Origin: Pseudoalteromonas lipolytica
GTDB lineage: Bacteria > Pseudomonadota > Gammaproteobacteria > Enterobacterales > Alteromonadaceae
Direction of reading: 5' to 3'
Assembly: GCF_900116435.1 (NCBI RefSeq)
Contig: NZ_FPAZ01000006.1
Coordinates: 124,001 to 188,000, forward strand
Length of the DNA stretch: 64,000 nt
A program made the translations under genes and the position numbers. The number at the start of each line of letters is the position of its first letter. Position 1 is the stretch's first letter. A model generated the notes under the pieces. The model ran no database searches. It had not been told where the DNA came from and was given only the letters and a program-made list of their open reading frames with translations. Of the stretch, positions 44,071 through 53,265 are shown one piece after another.

Positions 44071-45399
44071 ATGAATATGTCTTATTTTAAGGCCCCCGTA
44101 CTTGCTTGGAAGAAAGTAAAACGGTTGCTTCTGTTGTCGTTTTTAGTGACAACTAATAATGTATTTGCAAATGACTTAACTGTTGATTCAGTTTCATTGT
44201 CAGAGGCAATACAACGAACACTTGCAAACAACCCACAGCTAACAGCTTTTAAATACAAACAAAAGCGTTTAGACGGCGAGTTAGCTACCGCAGGGTTAAA
44301 ACCTGAATATAACGTCAGCGCTGAATTGGAAAACTTTGCAGGTACAGGTGATGTATCTGGATTCAGCGACGCTGAACTTACCTTATCAATATCTTCCGTG
44401 GTGGAATTGGGAGATAAGGTAAATAGCAGAAAGCTTTATGTTAATGCCCAACAGCAAGCAATAGCTGTTGAAAAAAGAATACAAACACTCGATATTTTGG
44501 GTGAAGTAGCAGCTCGCTATATCGATGTTTTGACGTTACAGCAAATCATGCTCGTCAATGAAAATGCAGAAAAGCTAGCACGAGAAACCTATCAAACTGT
44601 CTCCAAAAAAGTTCGTGTTGGTTCGGCACCGTCATCAGAGCAAAAACGAGCTGATGCAGCTTTAGCAACAGCTCGACTAAAGACGCTAACCATTTCCAAG
44701 CAGTTAGAGGCCAGTGTTCGTAAGTTAGCTATTATGTGGGGAGAACAATCACCGCAATTCTCTCGTGTATCAGGCGATTTATTTGCACTTCCCAAAACAA
44801 TATCACTCGAATACATCATGGCTCAACTTTCTCAAAGTCCTCATATATTAGCTTATGCAGAGCAATCGAGAATTCAGCAAGCTCAATTACAATCAATCAA
44901 CGCACAAAGCCACGCTAATATAACGTGGAGCGCAGGTGTGAAAAGACTTGAAGGTAGCAATGAGACTGCGTTGGTTGCAGGAATTAGCGTCCCTCTGTTT
45001 ACGAGTGATAGAAATAGAGGCAGCTATCAATCTCAAAAAGCAAAACTCGATGAAGTTGAGCAGCAACGGAAAGCCAGTGAGCGAGCAATTTACAGCCAAT
45101 TAGCGACATTTTATGCGGCTCAGGAAGAGGCTCGCCTTACGGTTGAAACCTTACAAACCAGTATTATTCCGCCTCAAGAAAGTGCTTTGTCATTAGTGCA
45201 AAAAGCCTATTCGGACGGGCGCTTTAGTTATTTAGAGCTAGTTTCAGTTCAAAAAGAGCTTATTGAGATGCAATATGCGCTTATTTTTGCCGCAAGTGAG
45301 GTTCACAAACAAAGCGCCTCCATTGAGTCCTTATCAGGCATTCCATTAATTTCTTCCGGCAATACAGAAAGCCAACTTTCAAGCTTTATTGAGAATTAA
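44071..45399 (+). CDS. czcC: CzcC, outer-membrane factor of heavy-metal RND pump
   Basis: A 442-residue TolC-like outer-membrane protein with signal peptide (about 1-35). Two OEP repeats are visible: SLSEAIQRTLANNPQLTAFKYKQKRLDGELATAG and, in the second half, LAYAEQSRIQQAQLQSINAQSHANITWSAGVKR, with the GISVPLF motif. The C-terminal part has AYSDGRFSYLELVSVQKELIEMQY. It completes the trans-envelope channel of CzcCBA. It is followed by czcB after 2 bp. Confidence 0.92.
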   Translation: MNMSYFKAPVLAWKKVKRLLLLSFLVTTNNVFANDLTVDSVSLSEAIQRTLANNPQLTAFKYKQKRLDGELATAGLKPEYNVSAELENFAGTGDVSGFSDAELTLSISSVVELGDKVNSRKLYVNAQQQAIAVEKRIQTLDILGEVAARYIDVLTLQQIMLVNENAEKLARETYQTVSKKVRVGSAPSSEQKRADAALATARLKTLTISKQLEASVRKLAIMWGEQSPQFSRVSGDLFALPKTISLEYIMAQLSQSPHILAYAEQSRIQQAQLQSINAQSHANITWSAGVKRLEGSNETALVAGISVPLFTSDRNRGSYQSQKAKLDEVEQQRKASERAIYSQLATFYAAQEEARLTVETLQTSIIPPQESALSLVQKAYSDGRFSYLELVSVQKELIEMQYALIFAASEVHKQSASIESLSGIPLISSGNTESQLSSFIEN

Positions 45400-45401
45400 T
45401 C

Positions 45402-46316
45402 ATGAAAAAGAAAAATATATTAAATTCACCAATCAGCCTTTTCAAATTAATGCTTGTTGCTGTAATTGGTTTCACCTCCATCACGACCTCAGCCAGTGAA
45501 GAACACAAAGATGAAATAGTCTCTATGTCTGTTGAGATGGCTAAACAAAACAGCATTGAAACAGTAGCAGCAACTAGCGGTGTTATTCATAACGAAGAAG
45601 TTGTATATGGAAAAATCGTTGCCGATCCTGCCTCACTTGCGCACGTTAACGCTAGATTCGATGGTGTTATTAAGGAAGTAAAAGTCAATCTCGGCGAAGA
45701 GGTCAAAAAAGGTGAAACGTTGGTAGTGATTGAATCCAATGAGAGCTTAAATCAATATTCGATAAAAGCACCAATGTCTGGGCGTATAGTCGCTAGGCAA
45801 GCCAATATTGGCGAGCTTACAAATGGTGAAAACTTGCTGACAATAGCCAATTTTGACGTGGTTTGGGCACAACTATCAGTGTTTCCTACTCAGCTAAGTA
45901 AGGTTAACGCTAACCAGCAGGTGCTAATTCATAGCACTGAATTTAATCAAAGTGCGCAAATTAGCTATTTAACACCATCACTAAACGACAAGCCATACTC
46001 ATTGGCATTTGTAAAATTGGATAACAAAACCAACAAGTGGCCGCTTGGCACTGTAATTAAAGGTGCGGTTACGACCAGTCAACACTCTGCTCCAGTTGTT
46101 GTGCCAAAAGGAGCCATTCAAGAGTTTGAAGGCAAAGATGTTGTTTTTATTAAAGAAGGCAATGAATACCACCCTAGCGCCGTAAAAACTGGCGCTTCAG
46201 ACGCTATCAATATTGCTATCATCGACGGTTTGAACGTCGGCGAAAGTGTGGTTGTAAAGAACAGTTATCTGCTAGTTGCTGATCTAAAAAAATCGGAGGC
46301 TGGACATGAACACTAA
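45402..46316 (+). CDS. czcB: CzcB, periplasmic adaptor of heavy-metal RND pump
   Basis: A 304-residue membrane fusion protein with an N-terminal signal/anchor (about 10-32). The lipoyl-like halves are RFDGVIKEVKVNLGEEVKKGETLVVIES and YSIKAPMSGRIVARQANIGEL, followed by a beta-barrel and a C-terminal proximal domain ending KKSEAGHEH. It is somewhat shorter than Cupriavidus CzcB, lacking the long hairpin and the N-terminal His-rich domain. It links CzcA to CzcC. Confidence 0.92.
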   Translation: MKKKNILNSPISLFKLMLVAVIGFTSITTSASEEHKDEIVSMSVEMAKQNSIETVAATSGVIHNEEVVYGKIVADPASLAHVNARFDGVIKEVKVNLGEEVKKGETLVVIESNESLNQYSIKAPMSGRIVARQANIGELTNGENLLTIANFDVVWAQLSVFPTQLSKVNANQQVLIHSTEFNQSAQISYLTPSLNDKPYSLAFVKLDNKTNKWPLGTVIKGAVTTSQHSAPVVVPKGAIQEFEGKDVVFIKEGNEYHPSAVKTGASDAINIAIIDGLNVGESVVVKNSYLLVADLKKSEAGHEH

Positions 46317-46370
46317 TCTCCGACCTTTTTGTCCTCTACATATTGGCTTCAGTATTATCGAGGTGAAAAT

Positions 46371-49300
46371 ATGATCGCTTGGATACTAGAATTATCTATC
46401 CGTAGACGTGGTACTATGTTGCTTATGGCCTTGTTTATCATCGCTTTAGGAATATGGAACTATCAGAAGCTACCTATTGACGCTGTGCCAGATATAACCA
46501 ATGTACAGGTACAAATAAACACGCAGGCTCAAGGTTATTCACCTTTGGAAACAGAGCAACGGATTACGTTTATCGTCGAAACGGGCTTGGCGGGTTTACC
46601 TAAGCTGGATTATACCCGTTCACTTTCTCGATATGGCCTGTCGCAAGTGACTGTTGTGTTTGAAGAAGGCACAGATTTGTATTTTGCCAGAAACCTAATC
46701 AATGAGCGACTTAGCGCAATTAAGGAGCAACTACCGTTTGGCATTGAACCAGAAATGGGACCAATTGCTACGGGCCTCGGTGAAATATACATGTACAGTA
46801 TAACTGCCGACGAAAGTGCAAAGCAGAATAATGGCTTACCCTATGATGCGATGGCGTTAAGGGAGATCCATGACTGGGTAGTGAAACCACAACTTGCATT
46901 GGTTAAAGGGATTACGGAAATCAATGCAATTGGTGGCTATAAAAAGCAATACCATATCAATCCCGATCCGTTAAGGATGTTGCACTTCGGTATTACCAGT
47001 GAAGCACTATCAAATGCAATAATGCGAAATAATGCAAATCAAGGGGCTGGATTCATCGAAAGAAGCGGACAGCAAATTCTTGTTCGTTCACAAGCTCAGT
47101 TGCAATCTATTCAAGACATCCAAAACGTCATTATAAAAAGCGACGACGGCACACTTGTAAAAGTTAAAGATGTCGCCGAAGTTGCGATAGGAAAAGAGCT
47201 AAGGACAGGAGCTGCATCACTGGAAGGCAAGGAAAGTGTGATTGGCACCGCAATGATGCTGGTAGGAGAAAATTCACGCTCGGTGGCATTGGCTGTTGGT
47301 GACAAGCTTAGTGAAATCCAAAACAGTTTACCTCAAGGCGTGTCCATAGTTCCCTTATATGACAGGACAACTCTGGTTGATAAAGCAATTAGCACCGTAC
47401 AGAAAAATCTTATTGAAGGTGCATTACTGGTTATCTTCGTATTGTTCCTATTACTGGGTAACATACGCGCCGCTTTGATTACCGCCGCAGTAATTCCTTT
47501 GGCAATGTTGGCAACAATCACGGGCATGGTTCAAAGCAAAGTCTCTGCGAATTTAATGAGTCTGGGAGCCTTAGATTTTGGATTGATTGTCGATGGCGCG
47601 GTAATAATCGTTGAGAACTGCATTAGGCGGTTAGCAGAAAGCCAAAAACGAAATAGTTCTGTCATTTCCCTGAAAGAACGCCTAGACATTGTTTATTCTG
47701 CTACCAATGAGGTTATACGACCTAGTGTTTTTGGCGTATTGATCATAACGATTGTCTATTTACCTTTGTTTACCTTATCGGGTGTCGAGGGCAAAATGTT
47801 TCATCCGATGGCCGCAACGGTGATAATCGCTCTATTGTCTGCAATGGTATTTACCTTCACGCTAGTCCCCGCTGCGGTTGCTTTATTCTTGAAAGGCAAA
47901 ATCAGCGAAAAAGAAAGTCCAGTAATTGTCGGCGCTAAGTCAGTTTATAGTCCTGTTTTGAAGTGGGCTTTAAAACTACGTTGGCTAGTTGTTTGCGGCG
48001 CTGCTTTACTTGTGACATTTAGCATATTACTTGGTAGTAAATTAGGATCTGAATTTGTTCCTCAACTTAATGAAGGTGACATTGCACTGCACGCGATGCG
48101 TATTCCGGGCACGGGTATTGACCAAGCTGTAGAAATGCAGAAGGTACTTGAACAACAAATTATGAAATATGATGAAGTTGTTACGGTGTTTTCAAAAACG
48201 GGCACAGCAGAAGTTGCGACAGACGCGATGCCGCCAAATGTGACTGATACTTTTCTGATATTAAAGCCGAGAGAGCAATGGCCCGACCCTAATTTAACGA
48301 AAGAGGATTTTGTTGAAAGGCTGGAAAAAGATCTCAGCTCTATTCCCGGCAATAATTATGAGTTTACTCAACCAATTCAGATGCGATTTAACGAATTAAT
48401 TAGCGGAGTAAGAGCTGATTTAGGGATTAAGCTCTACGGTGATGATCTATCCCAACTTGTCATTTCTGCACAAGAAGTTTTGGCTACACTCAATACAATT
48501 TCAGGTGTTGCTGATGCGCGGCTCGAACAAGTTGATGACGTGCCTATCTTTACCGTTAACCCCAAGCCTGAAGCATTAGCGCTATACGGGTTGGATGCAA
48601 GCGACTTACAGTCTTGGTTAAAAACAGTCGTGTCAGGTGAAGGCGCAGGGTTAATATTCGAAGGTGATCGTCGATTTGAAATTGTAGTTAGATATCCTGA
48701 GCTGTTGAGAGCCAACCTTGATCAGCTAGGTAATTTGCCAATCGCGACAGAAAGTGGTGAGTTTGTACCTGTAAGCGAAGTTGCAGAGTTAAATTATACG
48801 ACAGTTCCAAGTCAAATAAGCCGAGAAAATGGTAAGCGACGAATTGTAATTACAGCAAATGTTAGAAACCGAGATCTAGGCTCATTCGTACAAGAGGCAC
48901 AGCAAAAAATTCAACAAAATGTTGAATTGCCTGCTGGTTATTGGCTTGAGTACGGCGGAACATTTGAGCAACTTGAGAGTGCAACGCAAAGATTATCCAT
49001 CGTAGTACCTGCCACATTGTTTGTAATTTTGACACTGCTTGTCATAGCATTTAGTTCAATAAAAGATGCCCTGATCATATTTAGTGGTGTGCCTTTAGCA
49101 CTTACAGGCGGCGTATTGGCTTTGTGGTTAAGAGACATGCCTCTTTCAATTTCTGCTGCTGTTGGATTTATCGCTCTTTCAGGGATAGCTGTATTAAATG
49201 GACTGGTGATGCTGTCATTCATTAAACAGCGATTACTTGAAACAGGAGAGCTAATAAACTCAATTATCGAAGGTGCAACTATCAGGCTTCGCCCTGTATT

Positions 49301-49481
49301 AATGACCGCTTTGGTTGCTAGCTTAGGTTTCATTCCTATGGCATTAAACGTCGGAACTGGGGCTGAAGTTCAGAGGCCATTAGCAACGGTGGTAATTGGA
49401 GGGATTATTTCCTCTACTTTACTTACTTTAGTTGTTTTGCCTGTTCTATATAGAATTGTTTACAGTAAATACAAATCTTAA
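46371..49481 (+). CDS. czcA: CzcA, heavy-metal RND efflux pump
   Basis: About 1036 residues. Start ATG 46371 (MIAWILELSIRRRG) is chosen because AGGTG precedes it; the earlier TTG lacks support. Typical HME-RND layout: TM1, large periplasmic loop, TM2-7, second loop, TM8-12. The proton relay motif in TM4 reads SLGALDFGLIVDGAVIIVENC, with Asp and Glu conserved as in CzcA (DFGxxVDGAVxxVEN), so Zn/Co/Cd rather than Cu(I) is the expected substrate group. It works as a trimer with CzcB and CzcC. Terminator follows directly. Confidence 0.95.
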   Translation: MIAWILELSIRRRGTMLLMALFIIALGIWNYQKLPIDAVPDITNVQVQINTQAQGYSPLETEQRITFIVETGLAGLPKLDYTRSLSRYGLSQVTVVFEEGTDLYFARNLINERLSAIKEQLPFGIEPEMGPIATGLGEIYMYSITADESAKQNNGLPYDAMALREIHDWVVKPQLALVKGITEINAIGGYKKQYHINPDPLRMLHFGITSEALSNAIMRNNANQGAGFIERSGQQILVRSQAQLQSIQDIQNVIIKSDDGTLVKVKDVAEVAIGKELRTGAASLEGKESVIGTAMMLVGENSRSVALAVGDKLSEIQNSLPQGVSIVPLYDRTTLVDKAISTVQKNLIEGALLVIFVLFLLLGNIRAALITAAVIPLAMLATITGMVQSKVSANLMSLGALDFGLIVDGAVIIVENCIRRLAESQKRNSSVISLKERLDIVYSATNEVIRPSVFGVLIITIVYLPLFTLSGVEGKMFHPMAATVIIALLSAMVFTFTLVPAAVALFLKGKISEKESPVIVGAKSVYSPVLKWALKLRWLVVCGAALLVTFSILLGSKLGSEFVPQLNEGDIALHAMRIPGTGIDQAVEMQKVLEQQIMKYDEVVTVFSKTGTAEVATDAMPPNVTDTFLILKPREQWPDPNLTKEDFVERLEKDLSSIPGNNYEFTQPIQMRFNELISGVRADLGIKLYGDDLSQLVISAQEVLATLNTISGVADARLEQVDDVPIFTVNPKPEALALYGLDASDLQSWLKTVVSGEGAGLIFEGDRRFEIVVRYPELLRANLDQLGNLPIATESGEFVPVSEVAELNYTTVPSQISRENGKRRIVITANVRNRDLGSFVQEAQQKIQQNVELPAGYWLEYGGTFEQLESATQRLSIVVPATLFVILTLLVIAFSSIKDALIIFSGVPLALTGGVLALWLRDMPLSISAAVGFIALSGIAVLNGLVMLSFIKQRLLETGELINSIIEGATIRLRPVLMTALVASLGFIPMALNVGTGAEVQRPLATVVIGGIISSTLLTLVVLPVLYRIVYSKYKS

Positions 49482-49492
49482 CTTTAATTTAG

Positions 49493-49525
49493 AGGCTTCT
49501 CGTAATGTTTTCGAGAAGCCTTTTG
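49493..49525 (+). terminator. Intrinsic terminator after czcA
   Basis: A 10-bp stem (AGGCTTCTCG with CGAGAAGCCT) around a 9-bp loop, then TTTTG. Confidence 0.85.
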
Positions 49526-49572
49526 TTAAGTTACTTTTGCTCGTTCAGGTGTGTAAAAAGACCTATTTAAAA

Positions 49573-49745
49573 CTAAATTACTTTTAAGACGCCGCGATAC
49601 ATTTGTATCTGACAATGAAACTCATGCTCTCCCTGTGACAAGTTTAATAAGGTAATTTGAGTAATTTCATTTAACTTAAGCTGTTCGCTTATATCCAATG
49701 AAGGAATAAGCATTATTTCAGCGCAGGGGGATTGCTCTTTATGAC
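49573..49745 (-). pseudogene. Truncated duplicate of the cupredoxin gene
   Basis: The C-terminal 57 or so residues (QSPCAE to RGVLKV) are nearly identical to the intact cupredoxin-domain protein encoded at 54252-54605, but the first half including the membrane anchor is missing. Upstream, unrelated DNA begins. The DNA match extends from about 49578 to 49742 with a few substitutions, so the duplication is fairly recent. The mature protein would lack targeting and is probably not functional. Confidence 0.85.
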
Positions 49746-49787
49746 CGTTATGAACGCACGTCATTATTGCTAATTGCGCAGATTATG

Positions 49788-50116
49788 AATGAAACTGGTA
49801 AACGGATTATCATTTTTTGTACTGACAGAACCATTAATAATCTTTGAACAATCGCCCCGTTTGTGAGTACTTTCAATGTCCTCAAGAATAGACTTTAATG
49901 ATCGGCCTAGCCGATCAAGGCGAGTAACTATTACCTCATCACCCTACCTGATGAAATCGATTAGCTTCTTTAACTTTTTTCATTTCTAACCGAAGTACCA
50001 GACACATTGCCTTATAATATTTTTTTACAACCATAATAGCCCAACTGAACAGTTGAGCATTCAAATCTTGTTCTCTAGTAGATACTCTTGCAAAACCACT
50101 TTCATGTGTAGGAAAC
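49788..50116 (-). pseudogene. Decayed copy of the serine resolvase
   Basis: DNA from 49788 to 50116 aligns with 40380-40710, the N-terminal two thirds of the resolvase gene. The block around ATCGGCCTAGCCGATCAAGG (DRLGRS region) is identical. Small deletions, substitutions and stops (for example in the CCCTACCTGATG segment) break the frame, and the helix-turn-helix end is missing. It follows directly after the truncated cupredoxin piece. Confidence 0.82.
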
Positions 50117-50204
50117 TTTTAGCTTTCGAACATGAACGAGATAAAAGATCAATATTCGTTCATTTAAAAAGTGAAATAAATGACAACTCTAACTATCAAG
50201 ATTA

Positions 50205-50316
50205 ATTCTTCCACATGCTTTAACTGTGTCTTCACTTGTACACGAGCTTACATTTGTTGAAGCTCAGCTTGTAGTACTTTGAGTTCCCACATTAGATTGT
50301 TAACTAAAGCCAATTC
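50205..50316 (-). pseudogene. Decayed 3' fragment of the CadR-like merR gene
   Basis: 50205-50316 is similar to 40850-40965, the metal-binding end of the CadR-like gene (TTGTTGAAGCTCAGCTTxTAG region). Order and orientation relative to the resolvase copy are the same as at 40.4-41.2 kb. The DNA-binding half is absent; similarity stops at about 50316. Confidence 0.78.
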
Positions 50317-50587
50317 CGCCTGTGTCTATCACAAGTTCAAAACTCAAACTCTAAATATAAGCTGATTTGATCTCCTTCAAAGAAGATTTTTTGCCCATAA
50401 ACTCTTACACCGAAATGTGTAGATTAGTACTGATTCACAATAATTGCGCTGAAATTGAGTCAATCGTATTACAAATACTCTTATTGATACTGGCTCATTA
50501 CTTGCAATTTTTCGAGAACATGACCACATGTAGAGAATAATAGGCTAACAGTGGGAAATATTTACACTATCAATGTAAGGATTACTT

Positions 50588-51109
50588 ATGAAATACTCAA
50601 GATTTGCTGCAATGATCATCACCTCAACCATTGCTATGTTTGTCATGATGTATCTCAACACTTACGCAGTATCACATATATGGTTTAGTGAAACGCGTAT
50701 CTATATGTCGTTGTATATGGGAGCAGGTATGGCAATGATCATGCTGGCCTTTATGCTTGGCATGTACAGTAACAAGAAGCTCAACATGGCTATTTTTCTA
50801 TTGGCGACAATACTGTTCGCCATATGTCTTTATCTTGTTCGCTCTCAAAGCACAATTTCTGACACTGCCTACATGAAAGCGATGATTCCTCATCACTCCA
50901 TTGCTATTCTTACTAGTGAGCATTCAACTTTGGAGGATGTACGCGTGCGTGAATTGGCAAATGGTATTATTAAAGCCCAACGAAAAGAAATAAAAGAAAT
51001 GGAATGGCTGATTAAGGATATTTCTGAAAATGGAAAGGTCAGCTCACAAGCTCAGGCTGAGCAACGACCGCTCCCAAAGTTTGAAGGCACACTGAACAAA
51101 GGAGGCTAA
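50588..51109 (+). CDS. DUF305 membrane protein
   Basis: A 173-residue protein with about four transmembrane segments in the first 100 residues and a DUF305 domain after them. The marker YMKAMIPHHSIAILTSEH (M-x-P-H-H) is followed by ELANGIIKAQRKEIKEMEWLI. The His pair and Met residues suggest copper binding. DUF305 proteins are common in copper and silver islands. It lies 1 bp upstream of the glutaredoxin-MauE gene, in an operon opposite in direction to the main copper operon. Confidence 0.87.
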   Translation: MKYSRFAAMIITSTIAMFVMMYLNTYAVSHIWFSETRIYMSLYMGAGMAMIMLAFMLGMYSNKKLNMAIFLLATILFAICLYLVRSQSTISDTAYMKAMIPHHSIAILTSEHSTLEDVRVRELANGIIKAQRKEIKEMEWLIKDISENGKVSSQAQAEQRPLPKFEGTLNKGG

Positions 51110-51110
51110 G

Positions 51111-51842
51111 ATGACTAAGACAGCTACCCTGTACAGAATGGTCACTGACGAACATATCTGCCCCTATGGTTTAAGGTCGAAAGATTTGCTGGAGAGGCAA
51201 GGGTATGATGTAGAAGATCATAAGCTCACGTCAAGACAACAAGCTGATGACTTCAAAGATAAGCATGATGTCAAAACTACGCCACAAACCTTTATTGAAG
51301 GAAAGCGTGTCGGAGGATACGATGACTTAAGAGAGTATTTTGGTAAAGATGAAGCAGGTCAAACTGGCACAACCTACACGCCAGTTGTAGCCATTTTCTC
51401 GATAGCTGCACTTCTTGCTGTCGCATCTCAACATTTTGCTTCCGGCTCATTTATCTCCATCAGAACACTGATGCTATTTATAGCTTTTTCAATGACGCTC
51501 TTAGCGGTGCAAAAACTGAAAGACCTATACAGTTTCACAAATTCGTTTATTACTTATGATTTACTAGCGATGAGATGGATAAGATATGGTTATATTTATC
51601 CCTTCATTGAAGCATATGCAGGTATTGGTATGGTTGCCCAACTACAGCCTCTCGCAGTGGCACCATTTTCATTGTTTATCGGCACAGTTGGAGCAATTTC
51701 AGTTTTCAAAGCCGTTTACATTGACAAACGCCAGTTAAAGTGTGCCTGTGTAGGCGGCGATAGCAGTGTGCCACTTGGATTTGTATCGCTATCTGAAAAC
51801 TTATTTATGATCGCGGGAGCATTGATTATGCTGCTGATGTAA
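51111..51842 (+). CDS. Glutaredoxin-MauE/DoxX membrane fusion protein
   Basis: A 243-residue fusion. Residues 1-80 form a glutaredoxin-like domain with single-Cys-type site HICPYGLRS and cis-Pro TTPQTF. Residues 90-243 form a four-helix MauE/DoxX redox membrane domain ending with KCACVGGDSSVPLGFVSLSEN, whose Cys pair is typical for MauE. Such proteins are thought to transfer electrons or thiols across the membrane. AAAGGAGG lies upstream. Its role in the copper block may be keeping periplasmic thiols or Cu(I) sites reduced; this is inferred from neighbours only. Confidence 0.82.
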   Translation: MTKTATLYRMVTDEHICPYGLRSKDLLERQGYDVEDHKLTSRQQADDFKDKHDVKTTPQTFIEGKRVGGYDDLREYFGKDEAGQTGTTYTPVVAIFSIAALLAVASQHFASGSFISIRTLMLFIAFSMTLLAVQKLKDLYSFTNSFITYDLLAMRWIRYGYIYPFIEAYAGIGMVAQLQPLAVAPFSLFIGTVGAISVFKAVYIDKRQLKCACVGGDSSVPLGFVSLSENLFMIAGALIMLLM

Positions 51843-52035
51843 AGGTATAGCTCTATTCGGCGGCCCCTTAACTGTTAAGATTAGACCTAGGATGCCAGCC
51901 CACACCTTTCTAATCCATATGTAACATTTTTTTCTGTCGTACTGGCATCAAGATAACCAGAACTGAGCAAACAATCTCAAAGGTTGTACAAAATAACACT
52001 AAAGCTTTTTCATTAAGTTTTATTGTTATGCTCTT

Positions 52036-52058
52036 GTGGTGGCTTTCGCCACCACTTT
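52036..52058 (+). terminator. Terminator between convergent genes
   Basis: A perfect 8-bp GC-rich stem (GTGGTGGC / GCCACCAC, loop TTTC) followed by TTTATTA on the + strand. Confidence 0.72.
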
Positions 52059-52059
52059 A

Positions 52060-52410
52060 TTAGTTTTCAAGTTCCACCATATCTTTCGCTGCAATGTCAC
52101 CAGACACTAGCTTTACAGTTGCGAAATGATCATTCACAATTTTAGTAATTTGTACCGTTCCTACCTTTTCGATAGTGTAGGGATCTTCACCTTCACTCAA
52201 TACTATTCTTTCATGGAATCTAATAACACTGTATTTTTGCCCAACCTCTGCGCCATGCTTAGCACCAATACAGATTAGAGTTCGATTATCAGAACTTTCT
52301 ACTACCTGACCTCTCATCATGTATTTATGATAAAAAGTGGTATTGGAACAACCCACTAAATATAAACCGAATGTAAGCAATAAAAGAGCTTTTATATAGG
52401 GTGTTTTCAT
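52060..52410 (-). CDS. Hypothetical lipoprotein at the end of the copper operon
   Basis: A 116-residue lipoprotein: lipobox LVGC near residue 21, then a small beta-rich domain (GQVVESSDNRTLICIGAKHGAEVGQKYSVIRF, later KVGTVQITKIVNDHFATVKLVSGD). This looks like the OB/SH3-like beta domains of FlgT/curli-type small lipoproteins, but I do not recognise the family. ATG 52410 is chosen since AGGTAACA lies upstream. It lies 50 bp downstream of the HMA-like gene. Confidence 0.7.
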   Translation of the reverse strand: MKTPYIKALLLLTFGLYLVGCSNTTFYHKYMMRGQVVESSDNRTLICIGAKHGAEVGQKYSVIRFHERIVLSEGEDPYTIEKVGTVQITKIVNDHFATVKLVSGDIAAKDMVELEN

Positions 52411-52460
52411 CACTGTTACCTCATTTGACTAACTAATTATCTATACACTTTTTTATGAAT

Positions 52461-52832
52461 TCATTTGTTTTTCCGGCCAGCCCCCGAAGGTGCTTGATGA
52501 CAACTCCAAGGCTTATGAACAGAGTTATCTTTGATGTTCTGATCAACAAATTTATAGTAACTTTCTTTAGTATGTGTCCACCAATCATCATGAACATCTG
52601 CGCCATACTTACGGATTACCTCCTCAATCCCATCAAGGCTTACGTTTGCGGCATCATAGGCAAGGTGTATTTCACCTTCTTTGATGTTGTAACTAACTTC
52701 ATCTATACCAAAAAGCTGATCTATTTCTTTTACTAACTCGTCACAGCTTTCTTCTGTGACATGGCTAAGCTTTAGATTTCGAACAACTAAATTTTGCTCT
52801 CTAACGCCAACTCTATGATCTAAATCGCTCAT
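52461..52832 (-). CDS. HMA-like domain protein lacking the CxxC motif
   Basis: A 123-residue soluble protein. Residues 15-75 have the pattern of a heavy-metal-associated ferredoxin-like domain (LVVRNLKLSHVTEESCDELVKEIDQL, then DEVSYNIKEGEIHLAYDAANVSLDGIEEVIRKYG), but the CxxC metal site is replaced by SHVTEES with one Cys. The C-terminal tail carries a conserved-looking WWTHTKESYYKFVDQNIKDN and HKPWSCH, which may supply His/Cys ligands. A chaperone-like role in copper handling is inferred from place in the operon. Confidence 0.7.
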   Translation of the reverse strand: MSDLDHRVGVREQNLVVRNLKLSHVTEESCDELVKEIDQLFGIDEVSYNIKEGEIHLAYDAANVSLDGIEEVIRKYGADVHDDWWTHTKESYYKFVDQNIKDNSVHKPWSCHQAPSGAGRKNK

Positions 52833-52842
52833 AATTTTTCTC

Positions 52843-53265
52843 CTAATGTTTGTGTGAATGCTGTTGATTGCTATCTTTCATTTCTTCCATTTTCCGGTTC
52901 ATCTGCGGCATCATGTTCTCCATCATTTCTAAATGATGTTCAGTCATCTTGATTTGTTGATGCATTGGCATTTCTTCCATGTTTTTGTGCATGGATTGCA
53001 TCATCTTCATCATTGAACGGTGATGTTCAACCATCATCTGCTGTTGCTTGTCAGGATCTTTTTCAGTTTTAATGGCATGGACTTCCTTTTTCATTTCCAT
53101 CATCTTTTTATGCATTTCTCCCATGTTCTCATGTGGTATTGTCATGCCTTGATGCATACCAGCTTTGTTCGCACCTTCATGTTTATGCTCATTGTTTTGG
53201 GCAAATAAGCTAGTGGTTATCAGTAGTGAACCAATAAATAAAATTGATTTAATTAACGTTTTCAT
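52843..53265 (-). CDS. Periplasmic Met/His-rich copper-binding protein
   Basis: A 140-residue protein with signal peptide (about 1-22). Most of the mature sequence is Met and His in helical patterns (MHQGM, MGEMHKKMMEM, MMVEHHRSMMKMMQSMH, MMENMMPQM), ending HSHKH. Met-rich helices of this kind bind Cu(I)/Ag(I) in periplasmic proteins. It overlaps the methyltransferase-like gene by 17 bp. Not a recognised named family; function by composition and neighbours. Confidence 0.75.
   Translation of the reverse strand: MKTLIKSILFIGSLLITTSLFAQNNEHKHEGANKAGMHQGMTIPHENMGEMHKKMMEMKKEVHAIKTEKDPDKQQQMMVEHHRSMMKMMQSMHKNMEEMPMHQQIKMTEHHLEMMENMMPQMNRKMEEMKDSNQQHSHKH

Noticed and set aside
49573..49764. 63-residue frame as an independent cupredoxin gene
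   Set aside because: It lacks the anchor and first strands, and its start lies in unrelated DNA; it is a truncated duplicate.
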